Shown piece by piece: positions 25,700-34,257 of a stretch of DNA of 64,000 nucleotides (its first letter is position 1; every line of letters begins with the position of its first letter). Source of the DNA: Prochlorococcus marinus str. MIT 9314. Its GTDB lineage: Bacteria; Cyanobacteriota; Cyanobacteriia; PCC-6307; Cyanobiaceae. The position numbers and the translations under genes are program-made. The stretch spans positions 62,001 to 126,000 of the forward strand of contig NZ_JNAO01000012.1 in assembly GCF_000760035.1 (NCBI RefSeq). Direction: 5' to 3'. Below the pieces are notes generated by a model. It worked only from the letters and a program-made list of their open reading frames with translations. It did no database searches and was not told the origin of the DNA.

Positions 25700-26932
25700 T
25701 TACCAAGATAACAAATGAAGGTTTATTGCATCTACGATTTTCTTACTTGCTCCGGATTCCCCCATTCTTTTTTTTCCAATTTTTGCTTGATCTAACCTAT
25801 CAAAGTTTACTTTCAAAAGTAAACTTAAACGTCTTAAAAGAATTTTTTTGTTCTTGCAAACTAAAACACTACCTCCCAATAATCTTGATTGTCTTTTTGC
25901 AAACGATTTTGTGAATTGTGGTCCAGGGCCTGGTAAAGAAAGAGATGGGATTCCAAGGCCAGCAATTTGCTCCGTAGCAGTTCCTGCATTAGACAAGCCA
26001 ACTTCTGCCATATTGGCCCATGAATTGAATTTACCTTTTCCAATCACTACATATTGATCTTTCTTTTTCCATACTGAATCTTCATCTATTAGAAATTTAA
26101 CTTTCCTTTGTTTTACAAAACCATATTTATTTAAATAATTTTGAATTTGAATCACATTCGCATTAATGCTCAAAGGCAAAAGAATAACCAAATCATTTGA
26201 TAAATGAAAATCTTGCAAACAATTGAGAAAATTATCAAGATTTTTAAGAGCTTCAGGATATCTACTTCCAACTAATAAAATAATCCTTTTAAAAGAAATA
26301 ATATTTGATATCTTATCGTTTTTTGCTTTAACAAAATCCATCATTGGATTACCCAAGTATTTTGCATCAATATTTTTTTTATTCAAATTATTAGCTGTAA
26401 TTTCATCTCTCATAATTAAATTTTTACATCTTGGAGATTTCATTAAAAACATTTCCCATGGATCCCATTCAGAACCTTTCAACTTATGATAAAAATCACT
26501 TAAATCCCAACCTGGCCCACTACTCCAAGTATGATCACTTTTGGGAGTTCCAATGAAACTAAACTCGCATTCTGAACTCCAAGCGAAGAGTAATGGCAAG
26601 AAATCGCCTACTGCGATAATTTTGCAGTTATGTTTTGACTTCTGTTTTACAAGTAGAAAATTTCTTAAATTATCGATTAAAAATCCTGCAAACAAATCAA
26701 GCACAAATCCCTTCAGACTTTGATTACTAAAACCTCCACTAGGCAGCTCTTTTAAGTATCCTATTTTACGAAAATTCTTTGATTTTATGGAATTAAAAAT
26801 ATCTCCATTTCCTACTAACGGTAAAACTTCAATATTTTTATTTTTTATTTTGTTTAGTAATCGTTTTATTATTTCAGATGCGATTACATCTTCTCCATGA
26901 CCATTACATATAAATAATAGAGAATGAGACAA
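25700..26932 (-). CDS. LpxB-related glycosyltransferase
   Basis: The protein resembles the 'lipid-A-disaccharide synthase-related' family of cyanobacteria, about 400 residues of GT-B-type fold. Key segments are the N-terminal LLFICNGHGEDVIA, FIGTPKSD, YLGNPMMD, and near the end a nucleotide-sugar binding region with AEVGLSNAGTATEQIAGLGIPSLSLPGPGPQF. Its acceptor and product are unknown; Prochlorococcus LPS is simplified, so a glycolipid role is possible. The frame stays open upstream through the antisense of tRNA-Cys, but family similarity begins only at LSHSLLF, so TTG at 26932 (410 residues) is the likely start. Confidence 0.78.
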   Translation of the reverse strand: MSHSLLFICNGHGEDVIASEIIKRLLNKIKNKNIEVLPLVGNGDIFNSIKSKNFRKIGYLKELPSGGFSNQSLKGFVLDLFAGFLIDNLRNFLLVKQKSKHNCKIIAVGDFLPLLFAWSSECEFSFIGTPKSDHTWSSGPGWDLSDFYHKLKGSEWDPWEMFLMKSPRCKNLIMRDEITANNLNKKNIDAKYLGNPMMDFVKAKNDKISNIISFKRIILLVGSRYPEALKNLDNFLNCLQDFHLSNDLVILLPLSINANVIQIQNYLNKYGFVKQRKVKFLIDEDSVWKKKDQYVVIGKGKFNSWANMAEVGLSNAGTATEQIAGLGIPSLSLPGPGPQFTKSFAKRQSRLLGGSVLVCKNKKILLRRLSLLLKVNFDRLDQAKIGKKRMGESGASKKIVDAINLHLLSW

Positions 26933-26974
26933 CTTACTGTTAAGATCATAAAAAGAATCAATCGAGTCTTTTTC

Positions 26975-27045
26975 GGCGGCATGGCCAAGTGGTAAGGCAG
27001 AGGATTGCAAATCCTTTATCCCCAGTTCGAATCTGGGTGCCGCCT
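26975..27045 (+). tRNA. tRNA-Cys (anticodon GCA)
   Basis: The acceptor stem GGCGGCA pairs with TGCCGCC, the anticodon loop TTGCAAA holds GCA at 27007-27009, and the T arm carries AGTTCGAATCT. The discriminator base is T, as expected for tRNA-Cys. CCA is not encoded. It lies just upstream of the LpxB-like gene on the opposite strand. Confidence 0.96.
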
Positions 27046-27255
27046 TATTTAATTTTTTTACACATTTGATTATGAAGTTTTCTAAGAACTTCAATTTGAA
27101 ATAAAAGGTATAAAGTTTCAATTACTTATTGATATATAGAAAAATGATCTTTTCTTTATTTATTGATAAATAATACCTGATATCTATTAATAAAAAAAAT
27201 TTAAGCAATTTATTAATTATTTTCATCAGATTATTTATATAAAATTTGAATTTTT

Positions 27256-27423
27256 TTAGTAATCATTATCTGCTACACACATTCCTAAACATCTAATACC
27301 ATTTGAAGCAGTTCTTTTGCAATGATTACATAAAATGGGATCTTTATCTGAAGTAAGGTTAATTTTTGAATTATTTTGGTCTTGAAAGCTTATTAACTCT
27401 TGTGTTGAATCAAATAGAGTCAT
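27256..27423 (-). CDS. Tiny cysteine-rich protein, uncharacterised
   Basis: ATG at 27423 gives a 55-residue protein starting MTLFDSTQ. Its C-terminal half reads CNHCKRTASNGIRCLGMCVADNDY, with four cysteines as CxxC and CxxxC separated by ten residues, followed by a fixed-looking acidic end. This suggests a small zinc site or a redox-active pair. I cannot name a family. The start overlaps the end of the upstream gene by 14 bases in another frame, which suggests translational coupling. An earlier in-frame ATG at 27468 would lie deep inside that gene and is less likely. The 210 bases downstream are very AT-rich and empty. Confidence 0.6.
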   Translation of the reverse strand: MTLFDSTQELISFQDQNNSKINLTSDKDPILCNHCKRTASNGIRCLGMCVADNDY

Positions 27424-28054
27424 TCTTAGAATCATCACTTGAATCGATACTAACAACAAGTGAAGCATTAGTGTTGGAAGAGGGTATATCCATAATTTTT
27501 ACAGTTTCTTTAGGCTCATCAATAACTTGATTTTCTTCAGCACTCTCATCAACTGCACAAGCTTCAAGAGCCTCTCGAAGAAGTGAATCAAAAGTTGCTC
27601 CAGGCAATCTATGTCTAGCAACCTCAAGAAAAGTTCTCGGTAACGATTCAGATGCAGCATCTCGTAAAGCAGGATTATTCTTTCTATGTTCTTGTTCTTC
27701 TTCAATTGATTTAATAAACCTCAGTGTGACATCTCTTTTAGTAGAAGCTTTTATCAGCGTATCGTTTTCCGGATTACTAACGTTAGGTTCATTTTCAAGA
27801 TCACTAAGTCTTTTTTCCAAACTATTCAAAACTTCATTAGCTTCTTTACTAATATGCGCTAATTGACCATCAGACAAATTAGGTAAATCAGCAACAAAAA
27901 CTTTCCCATGATCCCTTAGTGTCAAGAAAGTTGGTCTTGGGCCTTGAGCCTGTCTACCATTGGATTCAGAATTATTACCTATTGGTCTTTTTGGAGGTGT
28001 AGGGCCAGCTGAACTACGTCTACGTGTAATTCTTTGATTATTTGCAAAGGGCAT
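27410..28054 (-). CDS. Uncharacterised cyanobacterial protein
   Basis: I do not recognise this 214-residue soluble protein. The N-terminal 40 residues are basic and disordered-looking (RRRSSAGPTPPKRP). Residues 43-110 appear helical and contain FLTLRDHGKVFVADLPNLS and a coiled-coil-prone ANEVLNSLEKRLSDLE. A second ordered part has SLPRTFLEVARHRLPGATFDSLLREALEAC. The C-terminus is Asp/Ser-rich. No catalytic motif or signal peptide is visible. It is likely co-translated with the tiny cysteine-rich protein whose start overlaps its end. Confidence 0.7.
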   Translation of the reverse strand: MPFANNQRITRRRSSAGPTPPKRPIGNNSESNGRQAQGPRPTFLTLRDHGKVFVADLPNLSDGQLAHISKEANEVLNSLEKRLSDLENEPNVSNPENDTLIKASTKRDVTLRFIKSIEEEQEHRKNNPALRDAASESLPRTFLEVARHRLPGATFDSLLREALEACAVDESAEENQVIDEPKETVKIMDIPSSNTNASLVVSIDSSDDSKNDSI

Positions 28055-28186
28055 TGAATAAAGGTTAAATCTTAATACTTAAACTTCCGATATAATTCGG
28101 CGGTAATTTTATTATATTACACCTAACTTTTTCATTTGGGTATAAAAAATAATTTTTTAAAACTCGTTTAAAAAAGATAAAAAAAT

Positions 28187-29230
28187 TTAAGTTAAAATTT
28201 CTGGCAAAAATTTACTAATTGTTGAATTATTTTTTCGAACTATCTTTCCAATTTCCCAGCTATCTATATCATAATCTTCACAGATACTTAATATCGCGTC
28301 CTTAAATTTTTTATCAATAATTAGACAAAATCCAACTCCAAGATTGAAAGTATTCCAAAAATCTTTTTCAGGAACAGATCCTTTGTCTTTAAGGAATTTA
28401 AATAAAATAGGTATTTCCCAAGAATTGGTATTGATATAAGGAATAAAATCAGAAGGAATACATCTTGGTAAATTTTCTGGAATTCCTCCTCCAGTTATAT
28501 GAGACATTGCTTTAATTTCTATATTTTCAGATAACATTTGGTTAACCACATTATTGTAAATTTTTGTAGGTTTCAATAACTCATCATAAAACCTTAAGTG
28601 AGAAACTTTTTCAAATTCCTTTTCTATTTGATTATTGTTTTGGATAATTTTTCTTACTAAACTAAAGCCATTACTATGAACTCCATTACTTTTTAAAGCA
28701 ATTATTAAGTCATTTTCAGAGACTTTTTTACCATTAATAAGCTTATCCTCATCGACTATTCCAACACAAAATCCTGCAAGATCATACTTATTTTTCGAAT
28801 AAAATCCCGGCATTTCAGCAGTTTCTCCGCCGAGTAATGAACAGTTATTTTCTCTACAGCCATGTGAAATTCCCTGAACAACCCTCAATAATTGTTTCTT
28901 ATCAAGCTTACCAGTAGCAATATAATCCAGAAAAAATAACGGTTTTGCACCACTAGTAATGATATCGTTCATGCACATAGCAACTAAATCAATACCAACC
29001 TCAAAGTGAAAGTTTTTACTTTGGGCTAATTCTAATTTTGTTCCAACACCATCAGTTCCTGAAACAAGAACTGGTTTTTTAAAACTATCGATAGGAATTC
29101 TAAACAAGCCTCCGAACCCGCCAATACCCTCAATCACATTAGATGTATGAGTTCCTTCAACTGCCTGTTTAATTTCGGAAACAAATTCTCGTCCAGCTTC
29201 TATATCAACACCTGATGTTTTGTAATCCAT
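28187..29230 (-). CDS. purM: Phosphoribosylaminoimidazole synthetase (AIR synthetase)
   Basis: PurM closes the imidazole ring in purine synthesis, converting formylglycinamidine ribonucleotide to aminoimidazole ribonucleotide with ATP. The 347-residue protein has the family landmarks MDYKTSGVDIEAG at the start, LVSGTDGVGTKL near 55-66, IDLVAMCMNDI, LLGGETAEMPGFY near 137-149, LKSNGVHSNGFSL and HITGGGIPENLPR near 244-256. It is divergent from panC-cmk with 98 bases between. No other purine genes are adjacent. Confidence 0.96.
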   Translation of the reverse strand: MDYKTSGVDIEAGREFVSEIKQAVEGTHTSNVIEGIGGFGGLFRIPIDSFKKPVLVSGTDGVGTKLELAQSKNFHFEVGIDLVAMCMNDIITSGAKPLFFLDYIATGKLDKKQLLRVVQGISHGCRENNCSLLGGETAEMPGFYSKNKYDLAGFCVGIVDEDKLINGKKVSENDLIIALKSNGVHSNGFSLVRKIIQNNNQIEKEFEKVSHLRFYDELLKPTKIYNNVVNQMLSENIEIKAMSHITGGGIPENLPRCIPSDFIPYINTNSWEIPILFKFLKDKGSVPEKDFWNTFNLGVGFCLIIDKKFKDAILSICEDYDIDSWEIGKIVRKNNSTISKFLPEILT

Positions 29231-29328
29231 GAAATAAAAATGATAGACTCTCCCTATATAGATATTCCTCCTAAGATTGATTTTGTCCAGTAATTATTTA
29301 TCAAATAGATTTATTTTTTAAAAACAAA

Positions 29329-30861
29329 GTGAAGAAAGTCATAATAAGGAAAACTGAAGAAATAGAAAATTGGAGGAGAAATATAAATAGTGAAATTAAC
29401 TTTATTCCAACAATGGGTAATCTTCATAATGGACATATAAAATTAATATCAACAGCAAAAAATGACAATTCTAATGTTAATTTAGTAAGTATTTTTATTA
29501 ATCCACTTCAATTCGATAACAAGTTAGATTTAGAGAATTACCCTAAAACAATTGATAATGATATAAAAATCTCATTCTCAAATGGCGCGGATGCCATCTT
29601 CATCCCAAGTAATGAAGATATATATCCACCAAATAATAAAAATATTAAATTCCTAAAAGCTCCAATAGAATTATCTTCTGCATTATGTGGATTAAATCGA
29701 ATTGGACATTTTGATGGCGTTTGTACAGTAGTTTATAGATTACTTAATCTAATCAAGCCTAAAAATCTTTACTTAGGAGAAAAAGATTGGCAACAACTTT
29801 TAATTTTAAAAAATCTTGTCCTAAAAGAGAGATTAAATATTGCTATTAAATCTATTCCTACACAAAGAGATTTTGATGGAATTCCTTTAAGTTCACGTAA
29901 TGTACATTTATCAAAAAACGAAAGGAAATTGATTAGGTTTTTTTCAAGTGAGTTATTAGAAGCAAAAAAAAATTTTCAACAAGAAAAAAATTTCAATTTA
30001 AACGAAATAATTAAAAAGTTATCAGCAAAAAAAATTTCAATCGAATATTTAGAACACTTAAACCCTCATACCCTCCAAAAAGCAAGACATGAGGATAATA
30101 TTTCGTTACTGGCTGGTGCGATAAGATGTGGAGAGACAAGATTAATTGATCACGTTTTCCTAATGAAAAGAAGGCCGATTATTGCAATTGATGGTCCTGC
30201 AGGTTCAGGTAAAAGTACTGTAACAAAGTTAATAGCGAAAAAACTTAAACTTCTATATTTAGATACTGGCGCAATGTATAGGGCATTGAGTTGGCTTATA
30301 CTTAAAGAAAATATTGCTTATAAAAAAGAAAAAAAATTACTTAATATTTTTAAAGATATATCCATTGTTTTCAAGTCAAATACAAATTCACATCAGGATG
30401 TTTATGTTAATAACTACTGTGTTACTAAAGAAATTAGGTCGCAAAAGATAACTTCCATAGTTTCTAAAATTTCCTCAATAAAAGAAGTAAGAAAATTCTT
30501 AGTCGAAGAACAAAGAAAAATTGGAGAATCAGGCGGACTTGTAGCTGAGGGAAGAGATATAGGAACTACTGTTTTTCCTCATGCAGAACTTAAAATATTT
30601 TTAACTGCTAGCATTGACGAAAGAGCAAAAAGAAGAAAATTTGATAAAAATAGTAAAGACTTACAAGAAATAGACCTTAATACATTAAAAGAACTTATAA
30701 AGAAACGAGATCTTGAAGATTCCAATAGGGAAATATCACCTTTAGTAAAAGCAAATGACGCAATAGAAATTATTACGGATGGATACTCAATTAATGAGGT
30801 AGTGGATAAAATTATTGATCTTTATAATGACAAGATTCCTAAAGAGACTGAGATCAAATAA
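29329..30861 (+). CDS. panC/cmk: Fused pantoate-beta-alanine ligase and cytidylate kinase
   Basis: The 510-residue protein joins two unrelated enzymes. Residues 1-275 are PanC, which makes pantothenate from pantoate and beta-alanine: TMGNLHNGH at 28-36 is the ATP-binding HxGH region, and NLYLGEKDWQQL and SSRNVHLS are conserved. Residues from about 283 are cytidylate kinase, which phosphorylates CMP and dCMP: P-loop GPAGSGKS near 289-296, LDTGAMYR, and EGRDIGTTVFP. This fusion is a known cyanobacterial arrangement. The start codon is GTG at 29329; no ATG fits the family N-terminus. Confidence 0.95.
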   Translation: MKKVIIRKTEEIENWRRNINSEINFIPTMGNLHNGHIKLISTAKNDNSNVNLVSIFINPLQFDNKLDLENYPKTIDNDIKISFSNGADAIFIPSNEDIYPPNNKNIKFLKAPIELSSALCGLNRIGHFDGVCTVVYRLLNLIKPKNLYLGEKDWQQLLILKNLVLKERLNIAIKSIPTQRDFDGIPLSSRNVHLSKNERKLIRFFSSELLEAKKNFQQEKNFNLNEIIKKLSAKKISIEYLEHLNPHTLQKARHEDNISLLAGAIRCGETRLIDHVFLMKRRPIIAIDGPAGSGKSTVTKLIAKKLKLLYLDTGAMYRALSWLILKENIAYKKEKKLLNIFKDISIVFKSNTNSHQDVYVNNYCVTKEIRSQKITSIVSKISSIKEVRKFLVEEQRKIGESGGLVAEGRDIGTTVFPHAELKIFLTASIDERAKRRKFDKNSKDLQEIDLNTLKELIKKRDLEDSNREISPLVKANDAIEIITDGYSINEVVDKIIDLYNDKIPKETEIK

Positions 30862-30863
30862 AT

Positions 30864-31337
30864 TCAAGAAATACTTTCCAAAAAACCGTTTACAGAATCT
30901 TCTAAAATATCAAGGACATAATCGAACCCCTCATCACCTCCAAAATATGGGTCAGGAACTTCTTTCTCATTAAAAACTGTTCTAAAATCTTGTATTTTTT
31001 TAATTGATGCAAAACCAGCTGAAGCTGTTCTATTTTTAAGATCTTGAATATTTCTAAAATTTGAATCGTCCATCGCAATAATATAGTTAAATTCGTCAAA
31101 ATCTTTTTTGTTAATTTGACGAGCCCTGCTTAAGATATTTATATCCCTTCTTTCTGCCGCAATTCTCATCCTAGAGTCAGCTTTTTTTCCAATATGCCAA
31201 CTCCCAGTCCCAGCAGAATCTACAATAAAGCCATCGGTTAAGCCCCTCTTTTCAATTAGACTTATAAAGATAGCTTCTGCTGCGGGAGACCTACAAATAT
31301 TTCCCAAACATACAAAAAGAATAGAAATTTTTTTCAT
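30864..31337 (-). CDS. Low-molecular-weight protein tyrosine phosphatase
   Basis: The 157-residue protein carries the phosphate-binding loop CLGNICRS with nucleophile Cys10 and Arg16, fitting C(x)5R, and the general acid motif VPDPYFGG near 125, diagnostic of this phosphatase family. The length is typical. These enzymes hydrolyse phosphotyrosine or related phosphoesters; the substrate here is unknown, and arsenate reductase activity is less likely because the ArsC resolving cysteines are absent. It follows pebB by 32 bases on the same strand and converges with panC-cmk 2 bases away. Confidence 0.9.
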   Translation of the reverse strand: MKKISILFVCLGNICRSPAAEAIFISLIEKRGLTDGFIVDSAGTGSWHIGKKADSRMRIAAERRDINILSRARQINKKDFDEFNYIIAMDDSNFRNIQDLKNRTASAGFASIKKIQDFRTVFNEKEVPDPYFGGDEGFDYVLDILEDSVNGFLESIS

Positions 31338-31369
31338 ATGATTTCAAATTCCAATACATTGTAAGACTT

Positions 31370-32131
31370 TTAAGTAGTAAATAAAACTTCTTTAATTAAA
31401 GATTCAGTAAATTCTTTACCAAACAAACTCGACAACATTGGCCTCGCTGGATCGTTATCTCTTCTATAATTCAAATAATTATTTTGACCGTTTATTAATT
31501 CTTTTTGAAGGTCAATATTGACTTCTTTGCTTTCGAAAAGAATTTCCAAATACAAATCAAGATATTCCTTAAATGAGTTATAAAGCTGATTAGCAATTAA
31601 AAAATCACTTCTTTCTTCTTTAGGTAATTTTGACCATATTGCTCCTGGAGAAAAAAATCTAGCTACATCCGCAGACATTTCTTCAGCTAATGGTAGTGAT
31701 GAATGACAATGATTTTTGAGTTTGATAAGTTTTTCTAATAACTGATTATTGTATTGATTTTGTATTTTTAATGAGGGCTGAAAATCTAACACTAATAAAT
31801 AACTATTAGGAAGAGAAACAAAATCTACTCCAAAAAATGGGACGTTATAAATAGTTTTAGGAATAATTAAAAAATTTAAAACAGAATAATTTGGACTATT
31901 TATACACACTGCTCTTGCGAATTGAATTCTTTTTTTATGCGTTACTCCCCAAGTAGAGAGATTCACATTTTTTTTTGATTTTTTTGAACCATAAGTTGAA
32001 TCTTTATAAGAATATTCCAGAGGTATTATTTTTTCTAAACAGTTATATTTACTTAAGTTATTTGTTAAATATTTTAAAAAATTATGCCATCTCCAATCTG
32101 GCCTGTAAAAAATAGTATCTTGAATTAACAT
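31370..32131 (-). CDS. pebB: Phycoerythrobilin:ferredoxin oxidoreductase
   Basis: PebB is a ferredoxin-dependent bilin reductase that turns 15,16-dihydrobiliverdin into phycoerythrobilin. The 253-residue protein matches the family with [24 protein letters not shown] in the middle, [12 protein letters not shown] near 165, and [15 protein letters not shown] at the C-terminus. It is the last gene of the ho1-pebA-pebB cluster and directly follows pebA with no spacer. Phycobilisomes are not encoded here; in Prochlorococcus the pigment serves only a reduced phycoerythrin or other minor use. Confidence 0.9.
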   Translation of the reverse strand: MLIQDTIFYRPDWRWHNFLKYLTNNLSKYNCLEKIIPLEYSYKDSTYGSKKSKKNVNLSTWGVTHKKRIQFARAVCINSPNYSVLNFLIIPKTIYNVPFFGVDFVSLPNSYLLVLDFQPSLKIQNQYNNQLLEKLIKLKNHCHSSLPLAEEMSADVARFFSPGAIWSKLPKEERSDFLIANQLYNSFKEYLDLYLEILFESKEVNIDLQKELINGQNNYLNYRRDNDPARPMLSSLFGKEFTESLIKEVLFTT

Positions 32132-32842
32132 TCAATAAATAATCTCATTATTTAATGTAAAAAGGAATTTATTGACAAATTTTTTTGTCCATTTTTCTCC
32201 AAAAAAAGATTTAAACAATTTATCTGCAGGGTCTTTTTCAAAACTATACTTATCATATTTAATTTGATTAATCTTTATTTCTTCTGCATCTAAGAATTGA
32301 TTAACAGGATTCGATTTATGAATGTTCAAATAATTATTTACAAATGAATGGAATATATTATTTAAATCTCTATCAAGATTTAATTTATTTCCTCTACATA
32401 TAATTACCCATGGCGAAAAATACTTTTTTGAATCATATATTTTCTTCATTTTATTATTATCAAATGCAGGATATTTTTTTTTAATAATACCTAAACTTGA
32501 ACAATATTTTTCGAGATATTTGCCTTCTTGAATTAAAGGTTGATAATCAAGTATTGCTAATAACTTTTGAGAAGTTCCAAACCATAAAATATCAGCTCCT
32601 AAAATAGGCATTTCACAATCAAAATTAGGATATGCAACCGTATTAAACACTTGCAGTTTTTTGCCACCATCTAATCTTGTTATTCGCCACTTTCTATATT
32701 CGGGAGATGAAAAAAGCCAATTCTTAATAATATATTTTGAGTCTTCATTATGATGTTCTTTAAATTCGCTAGATATTTGTAATTCATTACCATTTAATTC
32801 ATCAATATTGGTTTTAAGAAAATCAACTAATGAATCAAACAT
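32132..32842 (-). CDS. pebA: 15,16-dihydrobiliverdin:ferredoxin oxidoreductase
   Basis: PebA reduces biliverdin IX-alpha to 15,16-dihydrobiliverdin, which it hands to PebB. The 236-residue protein belongs to the ferredoxin-dependent bilin reductase family: [24 protein letters not shown] in the centre, [10 protein letters not shown] near 143, and [15 protein letters not shown] near the end. It sits 5 bases downstream of the heme oxygenase gene, so the three bilin genes are almost certainly one transcript. Assignment as PebA rather than PcyA or PebS rests on its partner PebB, gene order and length. Confidence 0.9.
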   Translation of the reverse strand: MFDSLVDFLKTNIDELNGNELQISSEFKEHHNEDSKYIIKNWLFSSPEYRKWRITRLDGGKKLQVFNTVAYPNFDCEMPILGADILWFGTSQKLLAILDYQPLIQEGKYLEKYCSSLGIIKKKYPAFDNNKMKKIYDSKKYFSPWVIICRGNKLNLDRDLNNIFHSFVNNYLNIHKSNPVNQFLDAEEIKINQIKYDKYSFEKDPADKLFKSFFGEKWTKKFVNKFLFTLNNEIIY

Positions 32843-32847
32843 GAATA

Positions 32848-33558
32848 TTAGGTCTCGGTACTTCCTTTTCTGACTTTTTTTGTAATGTAATTGAATACAA
32901 TCTTTCCTAAAACAGCAATCAAGTTACCTTCAAGCTCCTTAAACATTTTCATATTGTAAGTAAAAGCTTGATTAGCTTCATCAATAATTTGATCAGCAGT
33001 CTTTTGATTTATTGGAAGTTGATTCAAAGTAAGGGAATATTCTTCCTTGAATTTCTTTTCATCAGCAATTAATTCAAACTCATAAAAATTTAAACCATCA
33101 TTTCCCTGCAAATTTAATGCTTTTTTAGCGATCCTTTTCAAGATTTGCCCTCCAGATAAATCTCCAATATAGCGAGTGTAGTGGTGACCAACTAATAGCT
33201 CTGGTGATTTTTTTGCGACCTCTCGGATTCTTTCAACATATTCTTTTGCTGAGTGAGAAATATTAATTTCCTGCTTCCAGTTTTCACCAAAATAAAATTT
33301 AAGATCATTTACAAGAGTTTCTTTTCTGAATAACGATTTAAAACCTATAGGTTTTATTACGGGATGTTCCTCATTGACCAGTCTTTCAATTTCTTCTTCC
33401 ATAGCTTCATAAACAAAATATAAATCACTAATTAATTTTCTATAAGATTTTTTTTCAACAACTCCTTTTAAAAAACAAGCCACAAAGCCAGTATTTTCTG
33501 CCATAGTATGGGATTTTTTTGTCCCTTCTCTTAATTGTCCTGCGAGTGCAACTGCCAT
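32848..33558 (-). CDS. ho1: Heme oxygenase
   Basis: Heme oxygenase opens heme to biliverdin, CO and Fe2+, the first step of bilin synthesis, using ferredoxin. The 236-residue protein has the N-terminal proximal His17 in [13 protein letters not shown], the distal helix segment [14 protein letters not shown] near 136-149 with the glycine kink, and FYEFE. Length and sequence fit the plastid and cyanobacterial HO1 group. As the first gene of the cluster it supplies the substrate for PebA, and possibly for other bilin uses. Confidence 0.96.
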   Translation of the reverse strand: MAVALAGQLREGTKKSHTMAENTGFVACFLKGVVEKKSYRKLISDLYFVYEAMEEEIERLVNEEHPVIKPIGFKSLFRKETLVNDLKFYFGENWKQEINISHSAKEYVERIREVAKKSPELLVGHHYTRYIGDLSGGQILKRIAKKALNLQGNDGLNFYEFELIADEKKFKEEYSLTLNQLPINQKTADQIIDEANQAFTYNMKMFKELEGNLIAVLGKIVFNYITKKVRKGSTET

Positions 33559-33615
33559 ATATTTTGAATTATTTTTGTAAGTGTATTTAATCTACAAGGA
33601 AAATACATAAAACAG

Positions 33616-34047
33616 CTAATTTTTGTTACCAGCAGATGTTGTAGAGAATAACTTATAAAGTTCTTTACAAACCAAAAAAAGGTTATCTTTTTGTTCCTTT
33701 TGCGGTAAATGAGTACCAGTCATTTCCCAATCACCGATGGTAGCCACTCTCCATCTCTCGGAGGGAACAATCATACCTCGCATTATTATTCCCAACAATT
33801 TCGGAACTCTGCCATTATTATCATTTTCAATTCTTAATTGTAAGAGTATTGCTCTACATTCAATAAGAGGACTCCAACCAGGAAAATGAAACGCAAAATC
33901 AATAGTATCTTGCATGGATTCATTATTTGAATTGTCCCATGGACTAAAGTTTACGCTTGCATCTGGAAAATATTTCCGAAACAAAGCTGCAGTAGAAGCA
34001 ATTTTATTGGCTATTTCAACATTACTTACATTTGAACTCGCATTCAT
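33616..34047 (-). CDS. Uncharacterised cyanobacterial protein
   Basis: I do not recognise a named family for this 143-residue soluble protein. It has a helical start (VEIANKIASTAALFRKYFPDA), then strands with FHFPGWSPLIECRAILLQLR and LLGIIMRGMIVPSERWRVATIGDWEM, the last part reading like a compact beta domain, and a helical C-terminus. No membrane segment or catalytic motif is visible. It lies 57 bases upstream of heme oxygenase on the same strand, so it could lead that transcript, and it is divergent from icd across about 210 empty AT-rich bases. Confidence 0.7.
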   Translation of the reverse strand: MNASSNVSNVEIANKIASTAALFRKYFPDASVNFSPWDNSNNESMQDTIDFAFHFPGWSPLIECRAILLQLRIENDNNGRVPKLLGIIMRGMIVPSERWRVATIGDWEMTGTHLPQKEQKDNLFLVCKELYKLFSTTSAGNKN

Positions 34048-34257
34048 AAAGTAGTTGAGTACTTTTTTGAAAATGACATAATTTGCTTTAATTTGCTTAT
34101 TAACTACTTTTTATTTTAATAAAGATGTTGAAATGCTGATCAACAAACTTTCTCTATTCACATTTGAATAATAAATTTCTAGGTTTTAAAGAAAATAACT
34201 CATCGCAAATTAAAATACTAGGAACTTTAATGAGTTATATTTTATTAATTAAATGCT

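Noticed and set aside
27074-27092. Hairpin GAAGTT/AACTTC downstream of tRNA-Cys as a terminator.
   Set aside because: The stem is only 6 bp, AT-rich, and not followed by a clear T run.
26933-27121. 63 extra residues at the start of the LpxB-like protein.
   Set aside because: They are read antisense through tRNA-Cys and lack similarity to the family.
34048-34257. Possible NtcA box upstream of icd (GTAGTTGAGTAC).
   Set aside because: The spacer between GTA and TAC is 6 bases, not the required 8, and no other match was found in the spacer.
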